Shown: positions 15,902 to 24,650 of the stretch, one piece after another
How the letters are laid out: every line of letters starts with the position of its first letter
How positions within the stretch are numbered: the stretch's first letter is position 1
Assembly: GCA_016928995.1 (NCBI GenBank)
Contig: JAFGJS010000097.1
Span: 1-28,820, forward strand
Direction of reading: 5' to 3'
DNA: 28,820 bases
Origin: Candidatus Sumerlaeota bacterium
Lineage (GTDB): Bacteria > Sumerlaeota > Sumerlaeia > JAFGJS01
Notes under the pieces: model-generated
Seen by the model: only the letters and a program-made list of their open reading frames with translations
Told to the model about the DNA's origin: nothing
Database searches by the model: none
Program-made: the position numbers and the translations under genes

Positions 15902-17677
15902 TTATTTCAGGAAAAGCGCCATTTTGCTGCGGCTGCCGTCTTCTCCTGATGTGGTGTTGGCGGCCATGATGTCCAACGTTTTGAAGACGTTCATCACGGC
16001 GTCGAGCTCCGCCAGTTCATCCGCGTTTTCCGGTCCGCTCATTTGCTGTTTGATGAGGTTGTGAATCACATCGACGATTTTGCCGGCGTTGCCGACCATG
16101 ATCTGATTGGTCGTGGCCGGGAGGTACGCTGAGGCTTTGGCAAAGGCGGGATCCTGCAGCGCGGTTTGCCCGCCTTCCTTGGCGCAGTCCAGCGCGGCTT
16201 TAAGCGAGCCGACGGTGCTGCTGATGATCAGGAATTCGCCGTTGGTGCAGATGCTGGGCTGGTAGCCTTGCATGAGCAGCATGGGATGGCTGAGCTGGTG
16301 GATTTTCACGCCTTTGTATTCGCTGGCGGCGACGATGTCGGGCACATCGGCGGGGGCCTGGCCGCCCATCTGGGCGCCGGCCATCATTTTACCGAAGTCG
16401 TTGATCCATTTGGTCAGGCCGTTGACGACTTTTTCGGCTTTGGTTGCGTCGTTGACTTGCAGGCCGATGATGACGTCGGCGACGGTTCCTTCCAAGTTCG
16501 CCCAATTGAAGAAGAGTTCCGGTCCGTGTCCGCCGCAGAGGTCGTCCTTGACGGTGAAGCCGATTTGCATTTCATAGGGCGCGAGCAAGTCGCCCAGGGA
16601 TGCGGTTCCCTGGCCTCCGCCCATCATGGGCGCTAAGGATTTATAAACACCGTCCATGACCTCGTAGGTCAATTCGCCGTCGAAGCTGTTGCCCCAGCCT
16701 GCAAGCATGGTTCCCTGCGGGACGTACTTGCTGGCGGTGATCTGCGAGGGTGGATATTTGCGGATCATAGACAGAAGCGGCGTGCCTTGAATGTTGTGAA
16801 AGGGCTGGTTCATGTCGACTTCGATGCGGTCTTTCATGACGCGCATGGCCATCGCGATTTTTATTTTCTGAGATTCCTCGATCAGGGGAACGCCGGCGAA
16901 TGGATTCCCGCCGCCAAAGGCTGGATTCATAGCGTTGAACTTTTGTTGATCGAGGTACAGGATGGCGTCCACGGCTTGACTGGCCAGTGGACCGGCGGAG
17001 GCTTTGAAGTCTTTGGATTGCGCCAGGCCTTCGCCGCCGTTTTTCAAGAATGCGACCATTTCCTTGACTTTGTTGACTGTGCCGACGGCGAACGTTGTGT
17101 CGGCGACCATGCCGAAGGCGAATTTTGGCTCCATCATGCCGGGATCGGCGGCCATTGTGATTTCACGTCCGCCGACGGCTTCTTTTTTCAATTGGCCGCC
17201 GCTGTTTTCCGCCTGTTCAGCCAGTTTGCCTTCGACGTATTTAAGGATGCTGGCGAATTTCGCGGCGTCCTTGATTTCGAGCACAACGACGATTTCCGGC
17301 TCAGCCGGGAGCAGGGTGTCCGTCGGGGCGTTTTGGGACGGGGGGGCGTAAACGCCCAGCGTGACGCCGCCGACGATCTGTGTGATCGATTCCGCTGTCA
17401 CGGGAAAGCCCAGTTCGACGCGCACTTCTTCCTGTCTGAGGAGCACTTCTTGCAGTTCTTCGGAGTCTTTGACGAACGGCATATCCATCAGGTTTTTGAT
17501 CGCCGCGTAGGTCGAGGTCTGGCTCCATGTGCTGTATGTTTGGTTCAAATCGGTCATGCTGACGGCCAGGGCAGGCTCTCCCGGCAGGTTGGTCGCCAGC
17601 AGTTTTTGCGCGTGCGACATCGGCGCGCAAAGGCACAATACGACTAGCATAACAATTGCTGCGAGTGGTTTTTTCAT
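15902..17677 (-). CDS. secreted DUF3352-like protein
   Basis: 591 residues. Signal peptide 1-23 (MKKPLAAIVMLVVLCLCAPMSHA), then a soluble protein. The alternation of AKFASILKYVEGKLAEQ, GGREITMA, FAFGMVADTTFAVGTVNKVKEMVAFL and a later similar half (ATKAEKVVNGLTKWI, EYKGVKIHQL, GEFLIISSTVGSLKAAL) suggests two copies of a DUF3352-type fold. That assignment rests on general pattern only. ATG 17677 has GGAGG 6-7 bases upstream. An in-frame ATG at 17746 would put 23 polar residues before the signal peptide, and lacks such a site. It stands alone between two terminators. The substrate or partner is unknown; periplasmic or outer-surface location is inferred. Confidence 0.8.
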   Translation of the reverse strand: MKKPLAAIVMLVVLCLCAPMSHAQKLLATNLPGEPALAVSMTDLNQTYSTWSQTSTYAAIKNLMDMPFVKDSEELQEVLLRQEEVRVELGFPVTAESITQIVGGVTLGVYAPPSQNAPTDTLLPAEPEIVVVLEIKDAAKFASILKYVEGKLAEQAENSGGQLKKEAVGGREITMAADPGMMEPKFAFGMVADTTFAVGTVNKVKEMVAFLKNGGEGLAQSKDFKASAGPLASQAVDAILYLDQQKFNAMNPAFGGGNPFAGVPLIEESQKIKIAMAMRVMKDRIEVDMNQPFHNIQGTPLLSMIRKYPPSQITASKYVPQGTMLAGWGNSFDGELTYEVMDGVYKSLAPMMGGGQGTASLGDLLAPYEMQIGFTVKDDLCGGHGPELFFNWANLEGTVADVIIGLQVNDATKAEKVVNGLTKWINDFGKMMAGAQMGGQAPADVPDIVAASEYKGVKIHQLSHPMLLMQGYQPSICTNGEFLIISSTVGSLKAALDCAKEGGQTALQDPAFAKASAYLPATTNQIMVGNAGKIVDVIHNLIKQQMSGPENADELAELDAVMNVFKTLDIMAANTTSGEDGSRSKMALFLK

Positions 17678-17756
17678 GGGTGTCCTCCGTATGTTGTGTG
17701 TGTCAAAAAAAGCATGGCTTTTGTTCAACAGACTGCGATCCTTCAAAAAAGTTGCG

Positions 17757-17791
17757 GAAATAAAGCAAGGCCGAGTGGACTCGGCCTTGCT
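17757..17791 (-). terminator. Rho-independent terminator of TIGR04073 gene A
   Basis: The perfect 12-base stem AGCAAGGCCGAG (17764-17775) and CTCGGCCTTGCT (17780-17791) is followed on the minus strand by TTATTT. It separates the TIGR04073 gene from the DUF3352-like gene. Confidence 0.85.
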
Positions 17792-17863
17792 GTGGGTGAT
17801 GTCAGTAAAAAGATCATGAATGAGCGGGGAAAATGCCGGCGGTAAGTATTTTTTTGTACAAGC

Positions 17864-18295
17864 CTAATTTTCCCAATCGGTGGTGTCCAAACTGGGGAGG
17901 TCGTCGCCCCAGATTGTCGGCAAGACGTATTCCGGTTCGATCAGCGGGCCATAGCCGCTGGGAATCGGCACGGGAAACGTCACGACTTCATAGATGCCGG
18001 TGGCGGTGCGGGCGGCGCCCCAGACAGCTCCACGGACAAAGCCCGTGATGAAACCCGTGAAGGGATCTTTCTCCCGCCAGTCTTCCGCGATGGCCTTGGG
18101 AACTTCAACCCATCCGGTGAAGACGTTGACCACACCGCGGCCGAATTTGTGCGCCATTTGTCCGAGCGCGGAGCTTTCGCGAGTAACGTCGTCATAGGCG
18201 ACGGAGGAAGCGGCATAGGATTGGCTGGCCACGCTCAGCAGGGCGGCCATTAAGGCGGCAGTGACAAAAATTTTGCAACGCGCGTGGGATATCAT
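17864..18295 (-). CDS. TIGR04073 family protein A (exosortase-system-associated)
   Basis: 143 residues, exported: signal peptide about 1-28 (cut near SYA-AS). Members of TIGR04073 are small envelope proteins of unknown function, found in bacteria that often carry exosortase/PEP-CTERM systems. Seen: HKFGRGVVNVFTGWVEVP (49-66), DPFTGFITGFVRGAVWG (77-93), RTATGIYEVVTFPVPIPSGYGPL (96-118) and an acidic tail. These blocks line up one by one with paralog B at 24651-25154. ATG 18295 has GAAGGAG 6 bases upstream. It lies 225 bases downstream of a hybrid kinase on the same strand, a gap wide enough for its own promoter. No exosortase is in the window. Confidence 0.85.
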   Translation of the reverse strand: MISHARCKIFVTAALMAALLSVASQSYAASSVAYDDVTRESSALGQMAHKFGRGVVNVFTGWVEVPKAIAEDWREKDPFTGFITGFVRGAVWGAARTATGIYEVVTFPVPIPSGYGPLIEPEYVLPTIWGDDLPSLDTTDWEN

Positions 18296-18520
18296 GTTCA
18301 GCTCCTTCGTTTTATATCCGGCGACGGAACACGCAACCGGCGTTGGCGCACACCGTTTCCGGGGATGCGGCAATTGACAGCGGATGCAAATCAGGCGCTG
18401 ATGAGCGCATTGCGGCCGCCATCATTATTGGCGCGAGTTTTAGCTCATCAAATTTACCCCTGATTTGTCAAACCCTTTTTGCGCATCGCGCCGTTTCTTT
18501 GCGGCGAGATCCGGGATCCG

Positions 18521-19876
18521 TCATTCGAGTATAATGTGTTGTCCTTTCTCCAAAACGCGGCGGATGTTGCGGGCCAGCTCGCGATGGATGATCGGTTTTT
18601 CCAAATAACAGCGGAAACCGATGTTCAGCGCTTTCTCCTGATTGATATTCGCGTCGTAGCCGGTGCAGAGGATGATGGGCATGTCGGGGCGGACGGAAAA
18701 GACCTTGCGGGCGAATTCTTCGCCGTTCATTTGCGGCATGACCATGTCGGTGACGATGACGTCCCACTTGAAGGGCGATTCCATGAAGGCTTTCAGGGCC
18801 TGGCGGCTTTGGCCGAAGATCGTGACGTCATAACCGAGCTGGCCGAGTCCATGGTGAAAAACCTGAGCGATGGTCGGTTCGTCGTCCACGACCATGACTC
18901 TTTCTTTGCCTTCGATGGCGACATGAGCGGCTTCGGGCAATGCCTCGACGAAGGAAAACTTTGTCTCTGCCGCGGGAAAATAGATGCGGAATTCGGAGCC
19001 GCCGCCGGGTTGGCTCGATACGGTGATGTAAGCGTTATGGCTGCGCACGATGCTCATCACGGTGGCCATGCCCAAGCCGGTTCCGCCGCTGCCCTGGCGC
19101 GTGGTGAAATAAGGATCGTAGATGCGTTGCAGCGTGTCGGGCTCCATGCCGCAGCCGTTGTCGGCCACGCTGAGCATCACATAGCATCCGCAGGGCATGA
19201 CCGGACTTTGCGGCAGCGCCTGGATGTCCTGCGGCGTTTTCAGATTCAGGCTGCGGAGTGCGATGCGGATCTGGCCTTGATGGCTATCCATGGCCTGGTA
19301 GGCGTTGGTGCAGAGGTTCATCAGCAATTGATGGATGGACGTGGGGCTGGTCACGATATTAGGCGCGTCATTGTCGATGTCCTGGATCAACTCCACGGTT
19401 GAGGGCAGCGATCCGAGCATCAGTCTCAGCGCTTCCTTGATCACCAGTTGGAGTTGCATCGGGGCGCGTTTGGCCGGCGTGCGACGCCCAAAGGCGAGGA
19501 TCTGATTGACCAGATCCGTGGCGCGCTGGCCGCCGATCATGATTTGCTCCACACAATGCGTTGCGGATGGATCCGACTCCACGGCGCCGGCCAGGATTTG
19601 CGCGTAGCCGATGATGCTTTGCAAAATATTGTTGAAGTCATGCGCGACGCCGCTGACGAGCATCCCGATGACTTCCAGGTTCTCCCGTTGCTCGTCGCGC
19701 AAATCATCGTGAGACGAATAAACGTTTTGGCCGTAAGGCCGCTCCGGGGCATGGGCGTCCACATCGGAGGCGTCCGGATTAGACATTCTTCGAAGCTGAG
19801 TTTTCAGCCGTTGATTTTCTTCCTGCAATTGTCCGATGGCGTCAAGCAGTTCCTGGGTGTTAAAATCGCGATTCAT
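18521..19876 (-). CDS. hybrid histidine kinase with C-terminal receiver
   Basis: 451 residues, no membrane helix, so a cytoplasmic signalling protein. A short coiled coil (about 8-30) is followed by the dimerisation/phosphoacceptor domain with His79 in GVAHDFNNILQSIIGY. The ATPase domain has an N-box NLCTNAYQAM (187-196), DNGCGM (239-244), DPYFTT (254-259) and GGTGLGM (264-270). A receiver domain follows (326-445): D331 and D332, phosphoacceptor Asp377 (VTDMVMP), Thr405 and Lys427. All key residues are present, so it should be active. Input must come through a partner, as no sensor domain is visible. ATG 19876 follows AAAGG; an in-frame ATG eight codons earlier is less good. No dedicated output regulator is adjacent. 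Confidence 0.92.
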   Translation of the reverse strand: MNRDFNTQELLDAIGQLQEENQRLKTQLRRMSNPDASDVDAHAPERPYGQNVYSSHDDLRDEQRENLEVIGMLVSGVAHDFNNILQSIIGYAQILAGAVESDPSATHCVEQIMIGGQRATDLVNQILAFGRRTPAKRAPMQLQLVIKEALRLMLGSLPSTVELIQDIDNDAPNIVTSPTSIHQLLMNLCTNAYQAMDSHQGQIRIALRSLNLKTPQDIQALPQSPVMPCGCYVMLSVADNGCGMEPDTLQRIYDPYFTTRQGSGGTGLGMATVMSIVRSHNAYITVSSQPGGGSEFRIYFPAAETKFSFVEALPEAAHVAIEGKERVMVVDDEPTIAQVFHHGLGQLGYDVTIFGQSRQALKAFMESPFKWDVIVTDMVMPQMNGEEFARKVFSVRPDMPIILCTGYDANINQEKALNIGFRCYLEKPIIHRELARNIRRVLEKGQHIILE

Positions 19877-20558
19877 TGAATTGCGCCTTTCCGGCCTCAT
19901 GCTTTGTGAGGATGCGCATTGTGATCAATGCGGTCATCGGTTGGGCCTTGCTGAGATCACTGCCGTTTTGTTTGGTCTATCCCATGTGAGCGAATTCAAC
20001 TGCAAGGATGAAAAAGCGTTCCGGAGCTCCTTTCGATCACTGAAATATTAGCGCCAGCCTCGCCGCGCCGTGGCGACGCAGGCATGGTTGCGGCGTAAAT
20101 CACCCTTGAGCGCGCAGTCCCGCATGTTGATCATGCATGGCGGGCCGGCGCATTCAGCCCCTCGTGGATTCTTGAGCAAACACCTCAGGTTAGACAGATT
20201 TCCACATGATATTCAGCATCAGCAATAAACAGTCTGCATCGGCGCATCGGGCGCCTGGAAGATAGACCGCAGCAAGGCAATTTAACCGATCAAATGTCGT
20301 GTTGCTTGGATGAATCCTAACGTTCTCTCTTGCCGGAATTACAAATCTATAGCGACATTATCTTATATCGCCATTCTTGACGCTCTGCAAGCAAAAAAAC
20401 AAACAGCTTGGTGTGCGTAGAGGGCAAAAAGATGCAGAAATTGTTTTTTTGGTGAAACATTGCCGGAAAACCTGCGTCTAAATAACACGAAATGCGCTTG
20501 CGGCGGCGTGCCGCTTGTGGATAAGATGTGACAAACCTGTGGAAGGAGTGTGGATGAT
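19877..20558. other. gene-free region between divergent genes
   Basis: About 680 bases separate the hybrid kinase and the DUF4126 gene, which point away from each other. I see no coding frame of credible composition and no strong hairpin. CTATAGCGAC near 20348 faintly recalls the left end of the dispersed three-hairpin repeat. The promoters of both flanking genes should be here, but no well-spaced pair stands out. Confidence 0.4.
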
Positions 20559-21194
20559 ATGGAAGCGATCAAAGCCATTGGCTTGATGATGGGAGCGAGT
20601 TGGGCCAGCGGCGTGAATCTATACGCGACGGTGTTGCTGTTGGGCTTGAGCGGCCGGATGGAATGGGTCACATTGCCGGAGTCGATGTCGCCGTTGACGG
20701 CGTGGCCGGTGATTATCGTGGCCGGGTTCCTCTATGCGATTGAGTTTTTCGCCGACAAGATCCCAGCGGTCGATTCGTTCTGGGATACGTTGCATACCTT
20801 TATTCGTCCGATCGGCGGCGCGGCGCTGGCCTGGATGGCCGTGGGTGAGTCGGCGCCGGAGTTTCAAGTCATCGCGCTGCTCTTCGGCTCTGCGTTGTCG
20901 CTGCAATCCCACGTGACGAAAATGACGGCGCGGCTGGCGATCAATGCTTCGCCGGAGCCGGTGACGAACAGCGTGGCGAGCGTGACGGAGGACGTTGTGG
21001 TGGCCGGGTTGGTGACGCTGGCGATGACGCACCCGATCATTGCGACTTTCGTGGTCGTCGCGCTGGTAATCGGCACGGTCTGGCTGACGGTAATATTGAT
21101 GAAGTTCCTGGTGAAGGCTGTGAACGGCATCCTGCGTTTCATCGGGCTGAAAAAGCCCGCGCAATCGGAAGACGCGCCTTCGACTCCGGCATAG
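20559..21194 (+). CDS. DUF4126 family membrane protein
   Basis: 211 residues, integral membrane protein of unknown function. Hydrophobic segments: an N-terminal one with GASWASGVNLYATVLLLGLSG (family signature), WPVIIVAGFLYAIEFFADKIP, the IRPIGGAALAWMA region, and two C-terminal ones (VVVAGLVTLAMTHPIIATFVVVALVIG and WLTVILMKFLV), then a polar tail. DUF4126 typically carries the G-x-N-x-Y and F-x-D-K-x-P patterns that are seen here. ATG 20559 is preferred, with GGAAGGAG about 10 bases upstream; an in-frame GTG at 20550 lies too close to that site. A terminator follows, so it is a single-gene unit. Confidence 0.87.
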   Translation: MEAIKAIGLMMGASWASGVNLYATVLLLGLSGRMEWVTLPESMSPLTAWPVIIVAGFLYAIEFFADKIPAVDSFWDTLHTFIRPIGGAALAWMAVGESAPEFQVIALLFGSALSLQSHVTKMTARLAINASPEPVTNSVASVTEDVVVAGLVTLAMTHPIIATFVVVALVIGTVWLTVILMKFLVKAVNGILRFIGLKKPAQSEDAPSTPA

Positions 21195-21219
21195 ACTGAT
21201 AGCTTGCCGAAAAACACTT

Positions 21220-21260
21220 ACATCCCGGCATGCATGAAACGCATGCCGGGATGTTTTTTT
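21220..21260 (+). terminator. Rho-independent terminator of the DUF4126 gene
   Basis: A perfect 14-base stem ACATCCCGGCATGC (21220-21233) and GCATGCCGGGATGT (21241-21254), with a 7-base loop, runs into seven Ts. Confidence 0.95.
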
Positions 21261-21325
21261 CATTGAGCCGCCACCCGAGAAAGCCTGTAATGTAACGAAC
21301 ATATCATGAGCAAGGAGCGATGCGC

Positions 21326-22447
21326 ATGAAATTGAAGCTGGGGCGTCTGACTGCATTCATCGCGGTTTTATTTTTGGCGAACTTGGCGCGCGTAGAGGAG
21401 TCGCCGGAGATTCATGATTCGAACTTGCGGCTTTTTTACGATTACATCATCACGCAAGAAAACACTCTCGCCTATAGCGAGAGCAATGCTGGATTGATCT
21501 ATGTAAAGGTGGATCAATTCGGCGTCACGGAATTGGATTCACTGAATATAGCAAACAGGCAGTTAATCCGGCAGGCTCGGAATGACGGCAAGTTCTACGA
21601 TGCCCTGATTGAGCAAATCAACTGGGCGATGGCGGAGCTCAATCGAACATCCGACACGATGACGCTGCAGGCGGCTTCGACGGAGGAAACTCCGGAGACG
21701 GAACAGAAAAAAAATCTCAAGCAAATGCAAAAGACGCGAAGGCTCTATCGTGCTTATCGAAATGTTTTATGTGCGATCCTCGAACGGGCGGATGTCAAGG
21801 CATTGGCGCAATTTTATGAAGATACAATCCGGCGCAAGGATTTAACTCCGGCGCTGAAGGTCGAGACGCTGCGACAGTTGGGCGAGCTGATCGGTCAGGT
21901 AGAGTATTGGAACGCCTGGGGGCCGATGGATTATGATGATTGGAAGCGCATTCAAGGCAATGAGTATCTTGATCCATTCAAGTCTGGCCGGAGCGTCAGC
22001 GTTGAAGAGGTTCAAGGCGCGTTTCACCGTTCCGCCATGGCGATCCTGGGAAGCGTTGATTTTGAAAATGACGCCTTGCCGCGGGAGGCGCTGGTTGAAT
22101 GCATCAACATCGCGGTTGGCGCTCCGGTGAACGACGTGGGTTTCACTTGGACGATGCCGCCGATTGCGCCGGTGGACGTAGAATTTGTCAAAACGGCCTG
22201 CGACCGTGCGCTGGCGAGCGAAAAAATCAGCTCGCGCATGAAAATGTGGTGCCGCAAGGCTTGTGCGATGGTGGATCAACAAGCGCGCGATGAATATGTC
22301 GAGCTGCTCAAACAATCGCTGAAAGAAACTTCAACCTCTGCGGATATGCTGACTTACGCCAATGAGTTGCGGCTGTTCGGCGCGATCACCGACGCGGAGC
22401 ATGCGAAGATCGTGGAAGCCGCGCAGCGCAAGCTGCAAACGCCATAA
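21326..22447 (+). CDS. hypothetical exported or membrane-anchored helical protein
   Basis: 373 residues, not recognised. A short hydrophobic N-terminus (LTAFIAVLFLANLA, about 8-21) could be a signal peptide or anchor. It lacks a lipobox and has a weak cleavage pattern. The rest is rich in Glu, Arg, Leu and Ala, and mostly helical with no visible motif repeats. A conserved-looking WNAWGPMDYDDWKRIQG lies near 190-210. The start at ATG 21326 has AAGGAG 8 bases upstream; ATG 21320 is only 2 bases from it. It stands alone after a terminator, and the MITE-like element begins 27 bases past its stop. Confidence 0.65.
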   Translation: MKLKLGRLTAFIAVLFLANLARVEESPEIHDSNLRLFYDYIITQENTLAYSESNAGLIYVKVDQFGVTELDSLNIANRQLIRQARNDGKFYDALIEQINWAMAELNRTSDTMTLQAASTEETPETEQKKNLKQMQKTRRLYRAYRNVLCAILERADVKALAQFYEDTIRRKDLTPALKVETLRQLGELIGQVEYWNAWGPMDYDDWKRIQGNEYLDPFKSGRSVSVEEVQGAFHRSAMAILGSVDFENDALPREALVECINIAVGAPVNDVGFTWTMPPIAPVDVEFVKTACDRALASEKISSRMKMWCRKACAMVDQQARDEYVELLKQSLKETSTSADMLTYANELRLFGAITDAEHAKIVEAAQRKLQTP

Positions 22448-22474
22448 AGGATTGACGATCACGTCGTGTTAATC

Positions 22475-22631
22475 ACTGATGTTACGCAGTGGGTGTTCCC
22501 TTGGACTGCGCAGGCCATGCCTGCGCCTTGGATAAGCGGAGTTTTGTCCTCAATCCGGTGTAATTCAACCATAATGGAAGGCGGCGGCATGGCCGCCGCA
22601 GTCCAAAACGCCAATCGTGCGTAACATCAGT
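22475..22631. mobile_element. 157-bp MITE-like element
   Basis: Perfect 14-base terminal inverted repeats ACTGATGTTACGCA (22475-22488) and TGCGTAACATCAGT (22618-22631). Inside is an inverted pair TGGACTGCG/CGCAGTCCA and two small GC-rich hairpins (GCGCAGGC-CAT-GCCTGCGC near 22508, and GGCGGC-ATG-GCCGCC near 22582). There is no coding frame. It fills almost the whole gap between two convergent genes, and its last base is the end of the neighbour's stop codon. TTAATCA flanks both ends, partly inverted, so a clean target duplication is not obvious. Confidence 0.7.
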
Positions 22632-23224
22632 TAATCATTCTCCAATGGCAAATCCGTGGTGTGGAATGGTATTAAAAAGAGAACCCAGCGGTTGTAATTC
22701 GCGCGTCCATATTTATTGCCCGTGCTTCCGGCGAAGGCGCCGTTGGCGGCGTCAATGAAATGAATGGCGAGTTTGGCCGTGCCGCGCTGATGTAGTTTCT
22801 TGAAGAATGGGAGTTCGGGAGTTTTGATGTCGCTCATTCCACTGGGAGCGGGCAGCGTGAATGACGGCATGCCGACGAGAAACGTGGAACTGTCCGTGGC
22901 CAGCGCCCCCGCTCGAATCTCCGCGATGTAATCCGCATTTTCCCGAACATCGGCGATGCTCGCGCCGGCGGCGCCCAGGCGTTCGCGCACAGCCGCCACG
23001 ACGTAAGGCTCATCCTCGGCTTCCAGGTTGACGGCGTCCAGAAAAACGCGGCGCGCGCCGTTTCGGCTTTCAAGGCTCAAGTCCATTTGATTCAAAGCCC
23101 GATCCACCGAGGCGCTCAGCAGGAGTTGCTCGACAGCCGTACGTTTTGTGTTGGAAACGTCCCACGTGGCGCAGCCTTGCAGCGACAAAGCCAGCGCCAG
23201 CAATGCAGATATGCTGAACCGCAT
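22631..23224 (-). CDS. lipoprotein of unknown function
   Basis: 197 residues. Signal peptide with lipobox LQGC (Cys at about 18), so probably outer-membrane or periplasmic-face anchored. The mature part begins ATWDVSNTKRTAVEQLLLSASVDRALNQMDLS, continues with alternating strands and helices, and has a hydrophobic TFLVGMPSFTLPAP stretch and a late WVLFLIPFHTTD. I recall similar small lipoproteins annotated only as DUF; I cannot name one with confidence. ATG 23224 follows AAGGATGG. It is divergent from the receiver-kinase gene (175 bases). Its stop codon abuts the MITE-like element, so an insertion may have trimmed or replaced the original C-terminus. Confidence 0.78.
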   Translation of the reverse strand: MRFSISALLALALSLQGCATWDVSNTKRTAVEQLLLSASVDRALNQMDLSLESRNGARRVFLDAVNLEAEDEPYVVAAVRERLGAAGASIADVRENADYIAEIRAGALATDSSTFLVGMPSFTLPAPSGMSDIKTPELPFFKKLHQRGTAKLAIHFIDAANGAFAGSTGNKYGRANYNRWVLFLIPFHTTDLPLEND

Positions 23225-23399
23225 CTTGATCCATCCTTTTCTTTCAATCGGGAATATGCGTATGAACCGCTTGTTTTGCCGTAGCGGCATAAAAGAGAGA
23301 TTTTAAGGGGCGCGATATTCAAAGGTCAATGAAGCAATCGATAATATTGAACGAATGGTTCGCTTGCTGGCGGTTTTTCTTGCGTTGTCGTAACGCCGC

Positions 23400-24518
23400 A
23401 TGAATGATGGATTTATGACCATCTCCAACAAGCGCATTCTTGTGATCGATGACGAAGTGCGGATGTGCCAGAGTCTGCAATCGTTGCTCATGCCGTGGGG
23501 TTATTGCGTGGAGATCGCGCATAGCGGACGTGAAGGGATCGAATGGCTGACCCAGGAAGAGATTCATGTGGTGGTGACGGATCTGCGCATGGCCGAAGGC
23601 TCGGGCTATGACGTGATGAAGCACGTGCATGAAAACTGCCCCTACACGCAGGTGATCGTGATCACCGGGCACGCCTCGATGGAATCGGCGGTGGAGGCGT
23701 TGCATCACACGGTTTTCGATTACATCACGAAGCCGTTCGAATTCGACCAGTTGCGCGCGAGCGTGGAGCGCGCTTTTGACAAGGTGGAGCATCTGCGGTT
23801 GAAGGATGATCTGATTTCGCTGCTCACGCACGACATCAAGGTGCCTTTGACTTCGATTATCGGCTATTCGATGCTGGTTTTCAACAAGGACACCGGGGAT
23901 GAGCATCCCAAGGCTCGCGAGTTCGTGCAGGCGATCAGCCAGAGCGCGGAGCGGATCCTGGGACTGGTGGATAATTTTCTGGCCACGACGAAGTTCGACG
24001 CGGGCAAGCTTGTGGTGGGCGATACGCCGTTGGATCTCAACGGCGTGCTGACGGACTTGTGCAGTTCGCTGGAGATGCAGATCGAGCAGATCGGGGCTGA
24101 TTTCACCGCGTCCATCGAGGATGATTTGCCGGCGGTGCGCGGGGAGGAGAGCCTGATATACCGGGCGCTGAGCAATCTGCTGAACAACGCGATTCATTAC
24201 GCCGGTCAGGATCAGCCGTGGATCCGCTTTGCCGCCAGCGCCTTTCCGGCGGAGCAGTCGCCGTTGTGCAAACCGGCAGTGCGGATTGAAGTGGCGAATT
24301 CCGGTCCTGGCATCCCCGAGGAATCGCTGCCGCATATTTTCGACCGCTATGTGCGCGGTCCGCGCGGAGGCGATTCGCGCGGCACGGGGCTGGGATTGTA
24401 CGCCGTGCGCTGCATCCTTGAAGCGCATGACGCCGTGGTGATCGCGGAAAGCGATCCGGGCAAGCAGACCGTGTTTACGGTCTTTCTGCCGGCGTATGCC
24501 GCGGAGACAAACGAATAA
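23400..24518 (+). CDS. hybrid signalling protein, N-terminal receiver and C-terminal histidine kinase
   Basis: 372 residues, no membrane segment. The receiver covers about 10-125: D17 and D18, phosphoacceptor Asp61 (VVTDLRM), Thr89 and Lys111 (ITKPF). A short linker leads to the kinase: His144 in LLTHDIKVPLTSIIGY, N-box NLLNNAIHYA (259-268), NSGPGIP (300-306), HIFDRYVRG (312-320) and GTGLGL (328-333). All catalytic residues are present. Such receiver-kinase proteins are usually middle pieces of a phosphorelay, taking phosphate from an upstream kinase. ATG 23400 is used; ATG 23415 (MTISNKRILVIDDE) is equally plausible, and neither has a strong ribosome site. It is convergent with TIGR04073 gene B. 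Confidence 0.9.
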   Translation: MNDGFMTISNKRILVIDDEVRMCQSLQSLLMPWGYCVEIAHSGREGIEWLTQEEIHVVVTDLRMAEGSGYDVMKHVHENCPYTQVIVITGHASMESAVEALHHTVFDYITKPFEFDQLRASVERAFDKVEHLRLKDDLISLLTHDIKVPLTSIIGYSMLVFNKDTGDEHPKAREFVQAISQSAERILGLVDNFLATTKFDAGKLVVGDTPLDLNGVLTDLCSSLEMQIEQIGADFTASIEDDLPAVRGEESLIYRALSNLLNNAIHYAGQDQPWIRFAASAFPAEQSPLCKPAVRIEVANSGPGIPEESLPHIFDRYVRGPRGGDSRGTGLGLYAVRCILEAHDAVVIAESDPGKQTVFTVFLPAYAAETNE

Positions 24519-24564
24519 AGGCGGGATTGACCGGCGAAAAATCCGCCGCGAAGCCCTTTCCATA

Positions 24565-24610
24565 AAAAACGCGCCCGGAGTGGATGATTCCATTCCGGAC
24601 GCATTGTTTT
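24565..24610. terminator. bidirectional Rho-independent terminator
   Basis: The stem GCGCCCGGAGTGGA (24571-24584) and TCCATTCCGGACGC (24589-24602), with 12 of 14 pairs plus wobble and a 4-base loop, has a run of As before it and ATTGTTTTA after it. It lies between the convergent kinase and TIGR04073 genes and can serve both. Confidence 0.8.
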
Positions 24611-24650
24611 ATCGAGGGCCTCTCGCGTTGAGCGAGATTGCTCCACGGGT

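Noticed and set aside
23319-24593. A 424-codon open frame on the minus strand
   Set aside because: It lies opposite the receiver-kinase gene, which has all catalytic motifs. Its translation is Arg/His/Gln-rich with no domain, as expected for an antisense shadow in GC-rich DNA.
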